This document shows positions 9,572-22,221 of a stretch of DNA of 64,000 nt, piece after piece. Position numbers and translations under genes: made by a program. Below the pieces are notes generated by a model. It saw only the letters and a list, made by a program, of their open reading frames with translations, was not told the DNA's origin and did no database searches. Source of the stretch: Cytidiella melzeri (taxonomy: Eukaryota > Basidiomycota > Agaricomycetes > Polyporales > Irpicaceae). The first letter of the stretch is position 1. The number at the start of each line of letters is the position of its first letter. The stretch is from positions 1 to 64,000 of the forward strand of contig JABYQR010000267.1 in NCBI GenBank assembly GCA_022592445.1. The letters are read 5' to 3'.

Positions 9572-12500
9572 ATGTGGCTATGTACTGAAAGGTTCGCCGT
9601 TTTGTGCTCGTCGGACCAGGCGGTACAGCTGACCTTGAGTACAGTGATACGAGCGCAGGACGTAGTTTGGAAACCAGGCATGCGTGCCTCTAAAGAGCCG
9701 GATTTATTTGTGGAAGTCATTGTGGGCAAGTTTTCTCGCAGGACGAAAGTCATAAAGAAGACTTTATCCCCAATATGGGACGAGAATATACCCCTGTAGG
9801 ATATCTTTACGTCTATTCAAATCTCATTCTAATACAGGCGAACGGACAGGCTCACTGCAGACGCGAACAGTTGCATCTCTCTCAACCTCCAGCACTACTC
9901 TGCCCTCAAGAATGTGTGTATTGGGAGCGCGGTGTTCTCGATGGCAGACTTGATGTTGACAGAGAAAGCTGGCGAAGGTGAATTTCATGTCTTCCTGACT
10001 GTCCAGGAGTGCCAAGTTCACACGGCTTCAGTTCGCGTACGTCTATACTCTTCTAGCAAATCGGAAAGCGGGGCATTGTTCTTGCAACTTAATCCCGTGG
10101 ACGCGGATATCAACCTCACAAGGGCACATGAACCAGTACGGCAGGCCACATCAACAGCACATTTCTCTCCGCTACTGTCGCCATTCAATAGCTCAGATAC
10201 TACGCTGGTAACGGCACAGTCGACGGGCTTGCACGCCACTGTAGCAACACTCCTTCGCAGACTCGACTCAGTCAAAGCTATCGTCACTGGTCTTGTCACG
10301 GTGAGCACCTTACCTGGCTGTAGTCCTCAGGCGCTTTAGTAACTTGATATGCATCAGATTCAACCACTGGTAAATGACGCTTGTGTAGTGGCCTCCAAAC
10401 TCTACAGGGTACGTCGTGTCAGAGAGACGTAATCTATCTGAAGTTCTTCGTTCGATGACCTCATTGTTATAACTAGGCTATCACAGGACAGCTTAAGACG
10501 GCCCAATCAATCGTAAATCTCGCAGAGAAGATGGTCGATTCTCTGGAGTTTGCGCTGGACGCATATCCCCTTCGAGATAAGCTTCGAGCCATAGAGTCCT
10601 CTGTGGCGAGGTTGTTCAACCAAATAACCGAATGCTGCTTATTTATTACGGAGTACACTGGGAGGGGGCTTGTTGGTGCGCGGTGACTGCTTTTAAAACA
10701 GGCTTCCAGCTAATCTTCATTCTAGGACGGGTGTTCGGTCTTCAAGACCAGCGCAAGATTGATGCATTTGTGAAATCGCTGGGAGAAACAAAGCTTGCCG
10801 TCGACCAAGGCGTCAACCTTCACACAGCCATTGTGACCGCTCGTATCGCGAATCAGGTCAACGATCTATGTGAGTTCGCAGCTTTTGTGGGTGAAGTGCT
10901 TCGCTGAGCTAGTTCCGTAAGACTTGAGGACACACCTCGAGCCACAGAATATAGATGCCTACGGTCGTAGATCCTGCCAGGAAGGGACTCGTGTCTCTCT
11001 CCTTCGCGACATCACCGAGTGGATTCTCACTGAGTCCTCCCAGAATGTCCTTTGGCTCCACGGCACCGCTGGGTCGGGCAAAAGCACGGTTGCGCGATCC
11101 ATCCAGGTTCACATGCTTCAACTCTCACGTCTTGGTGCTTACCTCTGCTTCGAACGAGGGAAAAGCACGCCGAATAGCGTCATCAGAACTATCGCCTATC
11201 AGCTCGCCTCCTACGACCCTTACATTGCAGACAGCATCACTGCAGTATTAGGTGACACGGACATTAAGGCCACTCCAATCTCCAATCAATTCGAGCTGCT
11301 CCTCGCGCGTCCTCTTTCTACTTGCGACGGCTCTACTCCTGGTCCCGTTGTCATCATTCTCGACGCCATAGATGAATGTGGTGACGCGAGGTCACGAAGG
11401 GATCTACTTCGGGCGTTGGAAGGCGTAACCAGGCTCCCTTCCAATTACCGCTTCCTCATCACAGGACGATCAGAGGCAGACCTTCACAAGGCGTTTACGT
11501 CTCCAGCGTGGATCGGACACGTACGATCAATCGACATAGACTGCGACTCTGAAGAAACACGGGACAATGTGCTCGCCTTTGTCAACTACGAGTTGCGCGA
11601 ACAGTCGGAATCATACGAGGGTACCGATCTTTTCCCCGTATGGGAAATGAACATCAAGAAGCTCGCCGATGCATCCTCTGGCCTCTTCATTTCTGCTTCG
11701 ACTGCAGTGAAGATGATTCAAAGCAGCGACAGCCCTTTCACAACCCTCCAAGAGCTTGTTTTGGGCGAAACACGACTAGATGAGCTCGACCAGCTATATA
11801 CCACGGTACTTACGAATTGCGGCGTTCAGTGGGAGAAGGAATCCTCTATCATTCGGTTCAAAGATATTGTGAGCTTCATGGTCCTTTGTAAAGCTTCGCT
11901 GCGGGACACCACCATTGACGGGATACTTGGCCTTCCCATGGAGCACAGCTCGAAATTCATACTTGAAAAACTCCGACCGCTCGTTGAGTACGAGAGGGGA
12001 GAGCCGTTACGTTTCCGTCATTCCACCATCTCTGAGTACTTCCTGGCATCCGCCCAGAAGGGCTATCCTTGGTCTATCGACGTCAAGCCTTACCGTTATA
12101 CTCTCGCTGGTCGATGCTTTACTGCAATGAAAAAGTCCCTCAGGTTCAACATGGCCGGGCTCCGGTCATCATGCTACCGCAGCGACGTGGTGAGCGATCT
12201 CGCGCAGAACGCCGTATCCACTGTCCCGCCGCATCTGCGCTATGCTTCATTGTATTGGGCCCAGCACCTAAGCGATTGCAATGCTCAGAATACAACATCG
12301 CTCCTGGAGGACTTGCGGGATTTTATGTACAAGCGGTTCTTATTTTGGTTAGAAGTCATCAGTCTTCTGAAGTTCAAGTGCGCAGACAAGATCTTGTGCG
12401 ATGCCTCCCGATGGCTTCTTCCCTTAGTGAGTCGTTCGCCCTCGAAATCTGTCGGCCTTGTTTAACCTAGAACAGTCCTCCGAAATAGATATGGCGAGGT

Positions 12501-14716
12501 TCTTGAAAGACGCTCGTAAGCTTCTGAACACCTTTCACGAACCGATCCTCGAGAGCATCCCTCACATATACATATCCATGCTTCCCCTCATGCGCCTCGA
12601 GTCTATCACTGCGGCCCATTACTACCGGGAAGTATCAGCTTCTGGTATTACGATAATCCATCATGGGATCAGGAAGCCGTCACACCGTCTGAAGGTTTTG
12701 GAAGCCAGCAACGTTCGTTTTATGAATTTTGTCGCATTCTCGCCGGTCAATCGTACCCAGCTGGTCTCCGGATCTGATGACGGCGCGATCAGAGTGTGGG
12801 ACATGGAGAGTGGGGAGCTTAGTTATATGCCTGCGACCAAGCACGATGCCGCAGTATCTTCGGTGGCTTTCACTCGCGACGGAACATTCCTCGTCTCGGG
12901 CTCTAGGGATTCTTCAGTGATGCTTTGGAAGCTAGCCGAGCACGGCGAGAAAATCTTGGGCAGACACGAAGCCCCCGTTCTCGCTGTAGCTATTTCATCT
13001 GACGATTGCTTAGCCGCGTCTGGATCAGAAGATGGCTCGCTCAAGATTTGGAACATCAGAGAGGAGCCAATTGATGTGCAAGACGCTCCGAGTCATATTC
13101 TCTCCATTCTCTCTGTGGCCTTCCGTCCTGGTCTGGACAATCGCTGGCTCGTTTCGAGCTCGCTTGATGGTTCCCTACGGATGTGGAACATTATGAATGG
13201 CGAGACAAGGAGTTTCGACCTCGCAGATGACGAAAGCTGGATCCAGAGTGTCATCTTCGCTCGAGACGGTGACAGTCTTCTTTGCGGCTCCGACAGCGGG
13301 AAGATTAGAATTCGCAGCAGCGAGGATGGTACCGTGCTGCGCGTTTTGTCCGGACACACTGGCTCCATACATTCACTTGAGCTCTCACCTACAGCAAAGT
13401 ATCTTATCTCCGGCTCTCAGGACCGAACGCTACGCGTGTGGGATATTGAAACCGGGACAACAGTAATTGAACCTATGGTGGAAGATGGTCACATTGCATC
13501 CATCACTTGGTCCTGTGACGAGCAGCATATCGCATGCGCTTCTGGTCCAGGTATATCTGTTAACGACGCAACAGCGGTTTCCGGCAGTTCGCACTGGGAT
13601 CAATCTGCAGACCCCGTCTTCGTCGACACCCCCCTCAGTGCTGCCGTGATGTCGTCCGACAATACCTGGATCGCAGCTGGGAGTACCAATGGTGTTGTCA
13701 GGATATGGCGCAAGGGACCAGACGGTGCCTGGAAAGTTCCACAGGTTCTGAGCGGGCACAGAGATCATGTATGGTCAACGGCGATTTCGCCAGATGAGAC
13801 GCGGTTCGCGACTGGCTCTGCTGATGGCACAATTCGCATTTGGAGTGCCGCCGAGAGCCCGTCGAATGTGGAACCTCTGGTTATTAAAGTGCAGCATGCC
13901 ATTCGCTGTATCGCCTTCTCTCCGGCCCCAGGATCGCGAGACATTGCATCAGCCGCACTAGACGGTGTAGTGAGGATATACAATTGGGATACCGGCGAGC
14001 TGACACAAACTCTCGGTAAATATCCTCCTCATACTACATCAGTGGTCTACTCTCGAGATGGTGCAAGGCTAGCTGCGGCTTACTGGGACGGGATCGTGAG
14101 GCTCTGGGACGTCGAGGCAGGATCGGTGGTTCAAACGCTAGAAGGACAATACGAGCCCAAAGACCAGATTGTGTCGCTTGCGCTCTCCTCGGACGGGAGA
14201 ATCGCTCTAGGTTCTCAATGTGGTGCAGTGAAGATTTGGGACCTTGTTACGGGCGAGCTTCTCGTAGACTTACCAGAGGCACATACCTGGCAGTTGTTTT
14301 CCCTCGCGTTCTCTCCTGACGACACGCATCTCCTATCGGGATGCTGGGACAACGCAATCAAATTATGGGACAGCACGACTGGCGAATGCGTTTTGCAGAG
14401 TTCTCGTGGTCACACTCAAAGGGTTCATTCGGCGGTGTTCTCGTCTGACGGCAATTTCATCGTAACTTCGTCGCGGGACGCCACCATCAGGATTTGGGAC
14501 ACAGTCAAGTTTGTCTCGTCTGCGCCATGCCTTCGAGCGGATGGCTGGCTGGTAGACGAGCAGGGCCGCTTACTGTTATGGATACCTCCTCATCTCCGTC
14601 GTTCAATCCTCTGGGACCCTGCTCAGGTCGACGTCCTTGGTCTCCCGTTTTCAACACGAATCGAGTTTTCCAACTTTCGGGAAGATGGATGGCTTAGCTG
14701 GTCGCGATCCTTGTAG
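9572..14716 (+). CDS. C2-NACHT-WD40 NLR-like protein (STAND NTPase)
   Basis: A predicted 1,608-aa fungal NOD-like receptor. Seven exons join in frame: 9572-9795, 9838-10300, 10358-10408, 10477-10675, 10726-10869, 10922-12426 and 12476-14716; every intron is GT-AG, 42-68 bp. Residues about 17-110 form a C2 domain (VQLTLSTVIRAQDV, DLFVEVIVG, SPIWDENIPL). A helical linker follows to about 370. The NACHT domain has a Walker A (HGTAGSGKST, about residue 405) and a Walker B (VVIILDAIDECG, about residue 503). Residues about 940-1545 hold about 14 WD40 repeats (for example SGSDDGAIRVWD, TSSRDATIRIWD), enough for two seven-bladed propellers. Proteins of this architecture are signal-transducing NTPases implicated in non-self recognition and programmed cell death in fungi; the role here is inferred. 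The start ATG at 9572 is the first in frame and leads directly into the C2 domain, but a further upstream exon cannot be excluded. No disabling change is seen. Confidence 0.9.
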
Positions 14717-15049
14717 TCGGGATATCTCGCTTGGGCCAATGGTCGGTGAGTGAGATGGACTTTGGATGTGTCATACGAGAGGACTAGTGTTCGTGCGTAT
14801 GGGCCTACTCTTTACTTGTTTTATGCCACTGTTTATGATAGTTTACGGCTAGTCTTGCAGACAGACGGCTATGTGATACTGTTTCTGAATTATATATATA
14901 TTGAGCTTTTGCTAAGTGATCGCCACGATGACTCTACAGCCACTCGCCACTCGGAGCTTCACTTGCCACCATATGTTTGCTACAAAGCCACACTTGTACA
15001 ATCATAGAATTCATAACAGGCTCGTATGTTGCCCTTGTTGACGTCCAAG
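14717..15049. other. Convergent intergenic region
   Basis: 333 bp between the 3' ends of the NLR-like gene (+) and the first oxygenase gene (-). It is AT-rich (TATATATATATTG near 14890) and should hold both polyadenylation regions. I see no gene in it. Confidence 0.6.
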
Positions 15050-16734
15050 TCATGCGTACACCTTCTCCCTATGTCCTGGGAGGATCAGCGCATTCTGATG
15101 TTTCGCGTCCCCACGAACGACATTCTTGGTACGCTGCCACTTCTGCTTCGCGAACGTCCACTCTGGAAGGACGGGAACTGTGAATAAACAGCGACAAAGA
15201 CTGGTTGTTGGGAACATTGACGTACCTTCCATAGTTGGCACGGGATTCCCACTCTCCTCGAAGCTGTTCTTGGTGTAGCCCTCACGCTGGAGAACGGGAG
15301 AGTCTACTGTCTTGAGAGGAACGTCGTTGTTAGGGCTAGGAGAATAAGAATGAGTCCGCACGTCAGCACTGGGTAATGAAGGTCCCAACGTCTGGTACAC
15401 ACCGAGAGAAATAGAGCAATCCGAGTCTGTCGACATGTTGCTGGTCCTTGGGCGGGGATGTCACGCTGGGCGACGTTTAGTTCGACCGTGGACATTAGTC
15501 ATGGGTTCAAATTTGACGTACCGATGGATAGTACTCCTCACGTAACCACCTGTCAGGAAAGAAAGCGCGTCACATGCGTTGACGGTAAGGGTTGCGTCTT
15601 GAGGCTTGACATGCTTCCACTCTCCCGTCTTGTGGTTCTGAATCTGAAGAGCAGCCACAGGTTGACGGAAAAGCAATGTCCAGGAACCGAGGTCTGCAAA
15701 GAACTCGATGAGAGAACAGCTCGGGGATGATGCTGCGACTGCGTGGCGTACCGGTGTGGCCTTGGCCCCATAGGTAGCCGAGCTGCTTGTTTTCCTCTGG
15801 TGTGAACTTGCCGTACTTCATGTAGCGAAGATGATCCTGTGCTGAGATGTTAAAGTGGGGAATCTGGTTACGGTTTGAGTAGTGGATCGCACCTCGCTCT
15901 TGACTTGATACTTGTGTATATTGGTAAAGTAGTCCTCAGGAAGTTCAAGCGCGATAGCCAATAGCTCGTGCAGAGGATCGAGGACTTCGCTATGGAGAGA
16001 CTACGTCGTGCGATACGTTTAACCACGAGAGCTTCCTGGGAGGACTGGCGAATAAACTCACCCTGGCGAACTCCTCAATCTCGGGAAGGTTGTCTTGTAT
16101 AAGCGGCGGGTGCGAGTGAGGGAAGTGGCCATCGAATTCTGAGCTGCGCGTGAGACTTGGCATGGAGAGTTAACTAGGAGACTACTTGCTGGGAATGTTG
16201 TACATTGCGACACGGTCCCTCAGCCCAGAGACAGGCTCCAAGCTATATGCAAGAATCAAATCCACATAGAGAGCGATAGGGGGGAGGCACTCACATACGG
16301 CGCCCAGCAGGTATATAGCCGTTGAACTTACCTTCGTCTGATCCCACGCGTGAGTTACTGTTGAGTCATCTCTGGTATGTATAACTACTTACCTAGACCC
16401 TCTGGCACGTACTTCAACTTTTCCTCAAGCGGGATGTCATGGAACCGTTTGCCTATAGCGAACTGGCGATTGACACGCTCCTGGGATATGTTGAAGTTCT
16501 TCACGTAGAAAAAGCCGTCCTCGCGGACGGCCTTGATGAGCGTTTGCGCAAGTTCTTTCTTGCCTTCTGGGGTGTTGAACAGGCTCAGGTCGACTGTGAC
16601 AAGGTCTGCCCATTCGAGGTTTTCCTACTCGCTCCGTCAGCTGCAGGTGAAATGTGGTTTGAAGGATATATAGACTGTACCTTTGTCTCGGGAACAAAGT
16701 CGAAAGAGCCAAGCTCGGGGGCGGGTACTGGCAT
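15050..16734 (-). CDS. 2-oxoglutarate/Fe(II) oxygenase, isopenicillin-N-synthase-like (copy 1)
   Basis: An intron-rich gene with the same exon plan as its neighbour at 17051-18705. The N-terminus is MPVPAPELGSFDF. It has a DIOX-N-like region (GKKELAQTLIKAVREDGFF YVKNFNIS, written as two blocks) and the segment DHLRYMKYGKFTPEEN. The iron-binding HTD triad is split by an intron (GHT|DLGSWTLLFRQP), and the distal His is in STIH. The arginine that normally binds 2-oxoglutarate sits in RLGLLYFS. The product ends ILPGHREKVYA. All exons that I read are open with GT-AG introns, so it should be functional. Enzymes of this superfamily are soluble non-haem iron oxygenases; the substrate cannot be deduced. 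It lies 316 bp downstream of copy 2 in the same orientation. Confidence 0.85.
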
Positions 16735-17050
16735 AGTGAAGCAATACACGTGATTGAGCAAGATGAACTTGCACGGACAGTTTTGAAGGGGCAGACGAAT
16801 CCGCGGCGGTCTGTGCTGTATCGTTTATGTAGCCGTTAGCTTTGCATATAGTAAGCAGTTCACATGCTTACGTTGGAGCGTTATCTGGTCACCTCATTCG
16901 TGAGTCCTAAGGTGTCATACTATCATGTGCCACACTACCCTCGAGACTGTGTCTTCAAGCGCGAGGCAACAGTAGCTCATTGCAAAGACTTTGTTACACA
17001 TTCGATACAGCATTTCAGTATTGGAGTGCATTCCTTCTGGTCTTAGTCTA
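16735..17050 (-). other. Promoter region between tandem oxygenase genes
   Basis: 316 bp separating the stop of oxygenase copy 2 from the ATG of copy 1. It should hold the terminator of copy 2 and the promoter of copy 1. No further gene is seen. Confidence 0.5.
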
Positions 17051-18705
17051 TCACCCATACAGCTTCTCGTTATGTCCCGGCAGAATCTGCGCAGTCTCGT
17101 AGCTCGGGTCGCCGCGAACGACATTCTTCGTTCGCTGCCACTTCTGCTTCGCGAATGTCCATTCTGAACGAGCTGGTTGTCAGCAATGTGAAAGCCGCGG
17201 AGAGGGCAGAGCGTACCTTCCATGGTGGGAACGGGATTGCCGCTCTCCTCGAAAGAGTTCTTAGTGTAGCCTTCACGCTGAAGCACAGGAGAATCAACTG
17301 TCTTGAGAACAACTTGATTGTTGGGCCTGTATGACGAATCTCAGTTTGAGGTAACGTTTGCTGTACGTCCCTGCGAGCGACTCACCGAGAGAAATAGAGC
17401 AGTCCGAGTCTGTCGACGTGCTCTTGATCTTTAGGCGGGGATGTAACGCTATGTATGATTCAATCAGTCATTCGGTAACAAAGTAGTGAAGCTTTCATAC
17501 CGATGGATGGTACTCCTGACGTAACCACCGGTGAGGAAAGACAACGCGTCGCATGCGTTTACAGTGAGCGTCGCGTCCAGAGGCTTGACGTACTTCCACT
17601 CGCCAGTCTTGTGGTTCTGAATTTGCAGCGCGGCGACAGGCTGACGGAAGAGAAGCGTCCAAGAACCGAGGTCTACAAAAAGTATTCAGAGATCGATGCC
17701 GCAATTCAGTTTAAGGACTAACCCACCAGTGTGACCTCGGACCCACAGCTTTCCGATTTTCTGATTTTCATCTGGTGTGTATTTGCTGTATTTCATGTAG
17801 CGAAGATGGTCCTGAACGCAAACTTTAGAATGAAACTGAGTGACTTTGGCGCAAATGCACGTACCTCGCTCTTAACCTCGTATTTGTGTATGTTCGTGAA
17901 ATAGTCCTCAGGGAGCTCAAGCGCGACAGCTAGAAGCTCGTGCAGGGGATCGAGAACCTCGCTGTGGAGAGACTATGCGAGCGGTGTTATTAGCCATTAG
18001 AGAGTCTCAGCGTGTGAACATACTCTTGCAAACTCTTCGATTTCAGGCAAGTTGTCTTGCACGACGGAAGGGTGCGCGTGCGCAAAGTCGCCATTGAATT
18101 CTGCGTTGTGAAAATGAGAGTCATTACAGCTAGTTGACGAAGACCTGACGTACTGGGGATGTTGTAGACCTCAATTCGGTCCTTCAAGCCAGAGACAGGA
18201 TCCAGTCTGGACGCAAAGTCAGTTTCATGTCGAAAAAAAGGGATATACGAGGGCTTACATGCGACGTCCAGCAGGGACGTAACCATTGAACTGACCGTCA
18301 TCTGAGGCCGAATATGTGAGCCCGTTGGTAAAAACGACGCGCGCACTGATCCTCACCTAAGCCCTCTGGTACGTACTTGAGCTTCTCTTCAACGGGAAGG
18401 TCATACAGACGTTTCCCAATAGCAAACTGACGGTTGACGCGTTCCTGAGAGATGTTAAAGTTCTTCACGTAGAAGAAACCATCCTCGCGAACTGCCTTGA
18501 TGAGTGTTTGAGCGAGTTCCTTTTTGCCCTCAGGCGTACGGAGAAGGTTGAGGTCTACGGTGATAAGGTCTGCCCAGTCGAGGTTTTCCTGATTGTTTGT
18601 TTCAACGTAAGTTCGCTGTTGTATAGACGAGGAAATGCTGCAAGTACTTACCTTGGTTTCGGGAACAAAGTCGAAAGAGCCCAGCTCGGGAACGGGTACT
18701 GGCAT
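17051..18705 (-). CDS. 2-oxoglutarate/Fe(II) oxygenase, isopenicillin-N-synthase-like (copy 2)
   Basis: A predicted 369-aa protein from 11 exons, traced base by base: 18705-18652, 18588-18357, 18301-18259, 18206-18154, 18100-18024, 17972-17865, 17811-17727, 17672-17501, 17448-17386, 17326-17217 and 17163-17051, all GT-AG and in frame. It begins MPVPVPELGSFDFVPETK and ends GHNEKLYG. Metal ligands are H216 and D218 (RGHTDLGSW) and H274 (STIHRV). R288 is followed by L-G (RLGLLYFS) rather than the classical R-x-S, which may affect the cosubstrate pocket. The length is typical of the family. It forms a tandem pair with copy 1 through an ordinary gene duplication. The reaction is an oxygenation, desaturation or cyclisation on an unknown substrate. 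Confidence 0.9.
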
Positions 18706-19794
18706 ATATGATTGGATGCACGTGGCGAATTGATGGCTGGGTTTTTGTTTCAGTCTGTCGTCTACTCGAGCTCCTGCGATGATCAGGACTCAGCTCAGTA
18801 CGGTGCAAGGAGGACAGTAAGTCTCCCCGTCGTTTTATTGAACAAGTGTAACCGCTGAATTCCCATGCAGAGTCTTTGTCATCAGGTTATCTCGTCACCT
18901 CATACACAGTGTGTATGGTGTTATTCGCTGTATAAGTATCAACCCCATACATACCCAACGGTATCGGTGGCGTGCTCTTGCACCATGGCGTTCGCTGGAG
19001 TCTAACAGTCTGAGGAGTCTCTTCTGATTTCGTGGTGAGAGCGACAAGAGATCCCGAGGTGTACTCTACCTCGGGGAGACTCAAGAAGCCTCTACCCTCT
19101 CCTTGAAAGGTTCGTCCCCAGCTCTTCAATTGTTCATTTGCCTGCGCGTGCATGACAGCTTGTAACTACACTGGCTGGCGAGTCTATGTCCTCATTTTAT
19201 TAGCCTACATTCCATCCTCCCTAGGGACGGCTACGTAGACACCTCAGGCTACTGACGGCTTGTGCCATTGTACAGATGATTTAGATCTCCACCAGCGGTG
19301 AAATCATATGAACATCCGTCGCAGTTGTCCCAGAATTCCCTAGTCTTTCTGCCACTCTGGTCGAATGTTCACTACTTCCGTGCCCCGGGCCTCCTGTGTC
19401 GTGGCCGAACGCAAAGCTCGTCGAACGTGCAGGAGCTACTTGTGGTACGCGAAGTGTATCCGTACCTCCTCCCCATAACATTGGCGGAACCAACAGGGAC
19501 ACTTGGGACAAATTATCGGAAGAGCGCAGATTCCTGAGAAAGCTGGACGCTTTTTTGTCACGTACGCTGCTCTTCAATACTTCAGCAATGCAAGTGGTGA
19601 CGAGTAAGTGAGTTAAGTGAGTTCAGCGCTGCAGCTTTGAACTGAGCTCAACACCTTGTGAGCTTTGCCATGGGCCTGGTGCTACTCCGACGCGTTGAAA
19701 CCTGGATTCGGCCGATTTCGGTAGCAGCAGTCGTTTAATGGTCACAGGTCATATGTTTCTTGGTACTGATGTAGCCCTGCTGTGTACAGACGTT
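18706..19794. other. Intergenic, no supported gene
   Basis: About 1.1 kb between the oxygenase pair and the left edge of the tandem array. Open frames are short (under 100 codons), lack ATG-supported domains and overlap each other on both strands. The right end (19795) is an abrupt breakpoint where sequence homologous to the interior of the array's large gene begins. Confidence 0.5.
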
Positions 19795-20923
19795 AAAATA
19801 TCCGACGTGAACTGCCTGAACCCCAAGACGTTACGCGTGATACATCATGCTTATGAGAACTTTCACTCACAACGTAGTCGGCGAAAGTAGGATTTCTCTT
19901 TTCGATGCGAACCTGAGCTATGATTGCTGAGATGGCGGGTAAGAAGTGGTCCCCGAAACGGCTGGGCCACTTGATCGACAGACGATCCTGCGTTGGGTCG
20001 GTGACAATGGAGAAGTACGACAGAGGCAGAGGTCCATCTTCTGTTTCTTGCTCTTGGTTCTTCGCGGCGTTTGGGCCCTGGTGATCGTCGCCTTCGGCTG
20101 CGCGAAGCATGTTTTGTTGTCGCAAGAACAAAAACGGGAGATAAGACTCACTAGGCATTGCAAAATAATCTTCCGCAAGTTCTTTGACAAAGTAAGCTGG
20201 GTAATCTGCGATGAGCTGGGTGAGGGCCATGACATTGAAGCTCTGCGCCTCGCCCAGTGCAGACTCGACATCGGCCACAGTCGCCGCATCGATTAGTCCA
20301 TGGCGATATTGGCTATTCAAGATGTTTCGCCAAATAACTCTACGATAACCGATTTGAACGTGTCAACAAGTTCGCTGTCGTAAACGAGGGAGACTAGAGA
20401 ACGCGTGAGCGAAAGATATGTTCAGAGATAGGAGCAGACCACTCACAATAGGGCAGAGGCAAGTCATGTTTGAAGTCGCCCACCTTGACGAAGTCAGCCT
20501 TCCACTCTGAGAGTTTCGAGACGTTCTTGTGACTAACCTTCTGTCCATTGAACATTCAACGAATAAACTAGAGCAGCCTAGCCAGGAGTTCCAGTCAGGT
20601 GTACCGAGACTTGATATCATCTCACTTTGCGCAGCTGGACATAGTGCGACTCCAGGGTTGGATGGATTGAGGTACGCGTTGACCTACCGCCGTCACCACT
20701 TGTGCAGCTACTCCATCCTGAGTTCCGGCACCCATAGGACGACGGCGTTGGCAGCCACCATCACGCAACGAGGCAGCCGTCTTTGGTCCTTGTAAGCCTG
20801 CGTATAGTCAAGTTCAGAACGACAATTGCTTTGAGCTTTTCCAAGACGCACCACGCACCACTAGAATATGTATGCATCATCCCGCCTCTACCACGCCCTT
20901 TGTTCATTTGCCTGCCAGCCTGC
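19795..20923 (-). pseudogene. Array unit 0: truncated copy of the large enzyme-like gene
   Basis: This stretch matches 35473-37203 and 58081-59811. It retains the middle exons (LIDAATVADVESALGEAQ, DYFAMPSESYLPFLF, IAQVRIEKRNPTFADYV). It lacks everything beyond the breakpoint at 19795 (the C-terminal half) and also has an internal deletion of about 595 bp, relative to 36198-36792, that removes the first exon and start codon. It is clearly non-functional. It marks the left, broken end of the tandem array. Confidence 0.88.
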
Positions 20924-21252
20924 CACTCGAGTTCGGTGTAACATGGAATTGCACCTTGAGAGCAGTACAACGGGGAGACTTAAAGTGTCAACAGTTGCGA
21001 CTCGCGTGAACACAACTCTTCGAGAGGGGACAGCGGCATTGTCTCATCGACGCATGGTTTAGGAGTTCAGCGTTAGGTGTGGCAGCGACGAGACAGGGAC
21101 AAAAAACTTGATAGGAGACAGGACTCACACCAAACATGTTTGAAATCTGGATACTGTTACGGACATCGCATTACTGACCATCAAACACAGCATCTCTGCT
21201 GTGCGGGTGGGCACTGTTTGTTGCCTCAGCACTGCACCGGCGCCATAAGATG

Positions 21253-21258
21253 TATAAA
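21253..21258 (+). promoter_or_regulatory. TATA box of secreted-protein gene
   Basis: TATAAA lies about 230 bp upstream of the ATG and about 100 bp upstream of a probable 5'-UTR intron (21359-21414, GT...TATAG). The same arrangement is kept in the unit-2 copy near 44603. Confidence 0.55.
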
Positions 21259-21481
21259 GTCCTCTCACAACCATCCCTGCACCTCACTACAGCCATCCTC
21301 TCACCTTTTCAGCACACCTCTTCTGCTCCAGGTCATTCCATTGCTTCAGCGCTGGTCGGTAAGTATATCAGTGTATTTGCCTCACGCAACGCTGTGCTGA
21401 GACTGTTCTTATAGCAAGCTGTTTTGTTTAGTATCTTCTCACACCATTCACCACCTTTCAACATCCTATACTGCCAGTGTC

Positions 21482-22097
21482 ATGCACTTCTTGCCCTCTC
21501 TTGTTTTGTTTGCTGCTGTCACCAGCACATCCTATTCAGTGACTGTGTCTGCCACTCCACATGGCAGCCTTAAAACATTCCATGAGTCAACTCCCTCTGG
21601 CCACTACAACCAATTACAGGAACGGGGTTTGTGGGGAAAGATGTTTGGTGCGCCCCCCGGCTCTGGGTACCAGCAGATTGAATCAAATGCACTGCCTGAG
21701 TACGGGCCCCCAGTTTCTAAGATTGAGGCTCCAGATTTACAAGGTAAAGTTTTTTCAATTTGCATGACATTCATAAGATTGATCTCATGTTGGATCACTT
21801 CCAGCTGCCAAAGAAGCAGCAGCCAGGCTCAGGAAGAAAGGAATTTCACAAGAAAAGTATGGACAGTTATTCAGTCAGACTTACAACGAGGCAACAAAAG
21901 GGCACATATATCTGGGGGAAAACCCATTTTTAAAGGATGTGTCAGTTTTAGTTGCCTACTTTAGAAGCCAATACCCCCGAGAGAATCAGGCGGTTGGCCA
22001 ATCATCTATGTATCGGTCTATGACGATGGGAGCCTCACCATGCCTAACTGAAGAAGGAGAAATCTATCTTGTTAATTGGGGGAAGAAGGTTGTGTAG
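21482..22097 (+). CDS. Small secreted protein, effector-like (unit 1 copy)
   Basis: A predicted 184-aa protein from two exons (21482-21743 and 21805-22097; 61-bp GT-AG intron, phase 1). It has a signal peptide of about 24 residues (MHFLPSLVLFAAVTSTSYSV, then TVSA cleavage-like) and a mature chain rich in polar residues with no Cys pairs of note. It ends YLVNWGKKVV. I recognise no domain. The sequence VSATPHG after the signal peptide resembles VSATPNG in the minus-strand secreted gene of the same unit, which suggests one family. Compared with the unit-2 copy, 25 of 27 differing codons change the amino acid, the signal peptide is unchanged, and the intron differs at 1 of 61 bases. A probable 5'-UTR intron and a TATA box precede it. 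The function is unknown; the selection pattern suggests interaction with a changing partner such as a host or competitor. Confidence 0.82.
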
Positions 22098-22221
22098 ATG
22101 AATTAGATTGATTATAAATTGAAGAGAGATATTGGGTGTAGCAAATGATAATCATGGCAAAGACATTGCAGACAGCTATTGAGAAAACATGACAAGTCAA
22201 AGTGAAACTCAGTATTGAAGG

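Noticed and set aside
18887..19577. Two minus-strand open frames (88 and 98 codons) left of the array
   Set aside because: No homologous motif, no splice-supported extension and competing frames on the other strand. Left as unannotated intergenic.
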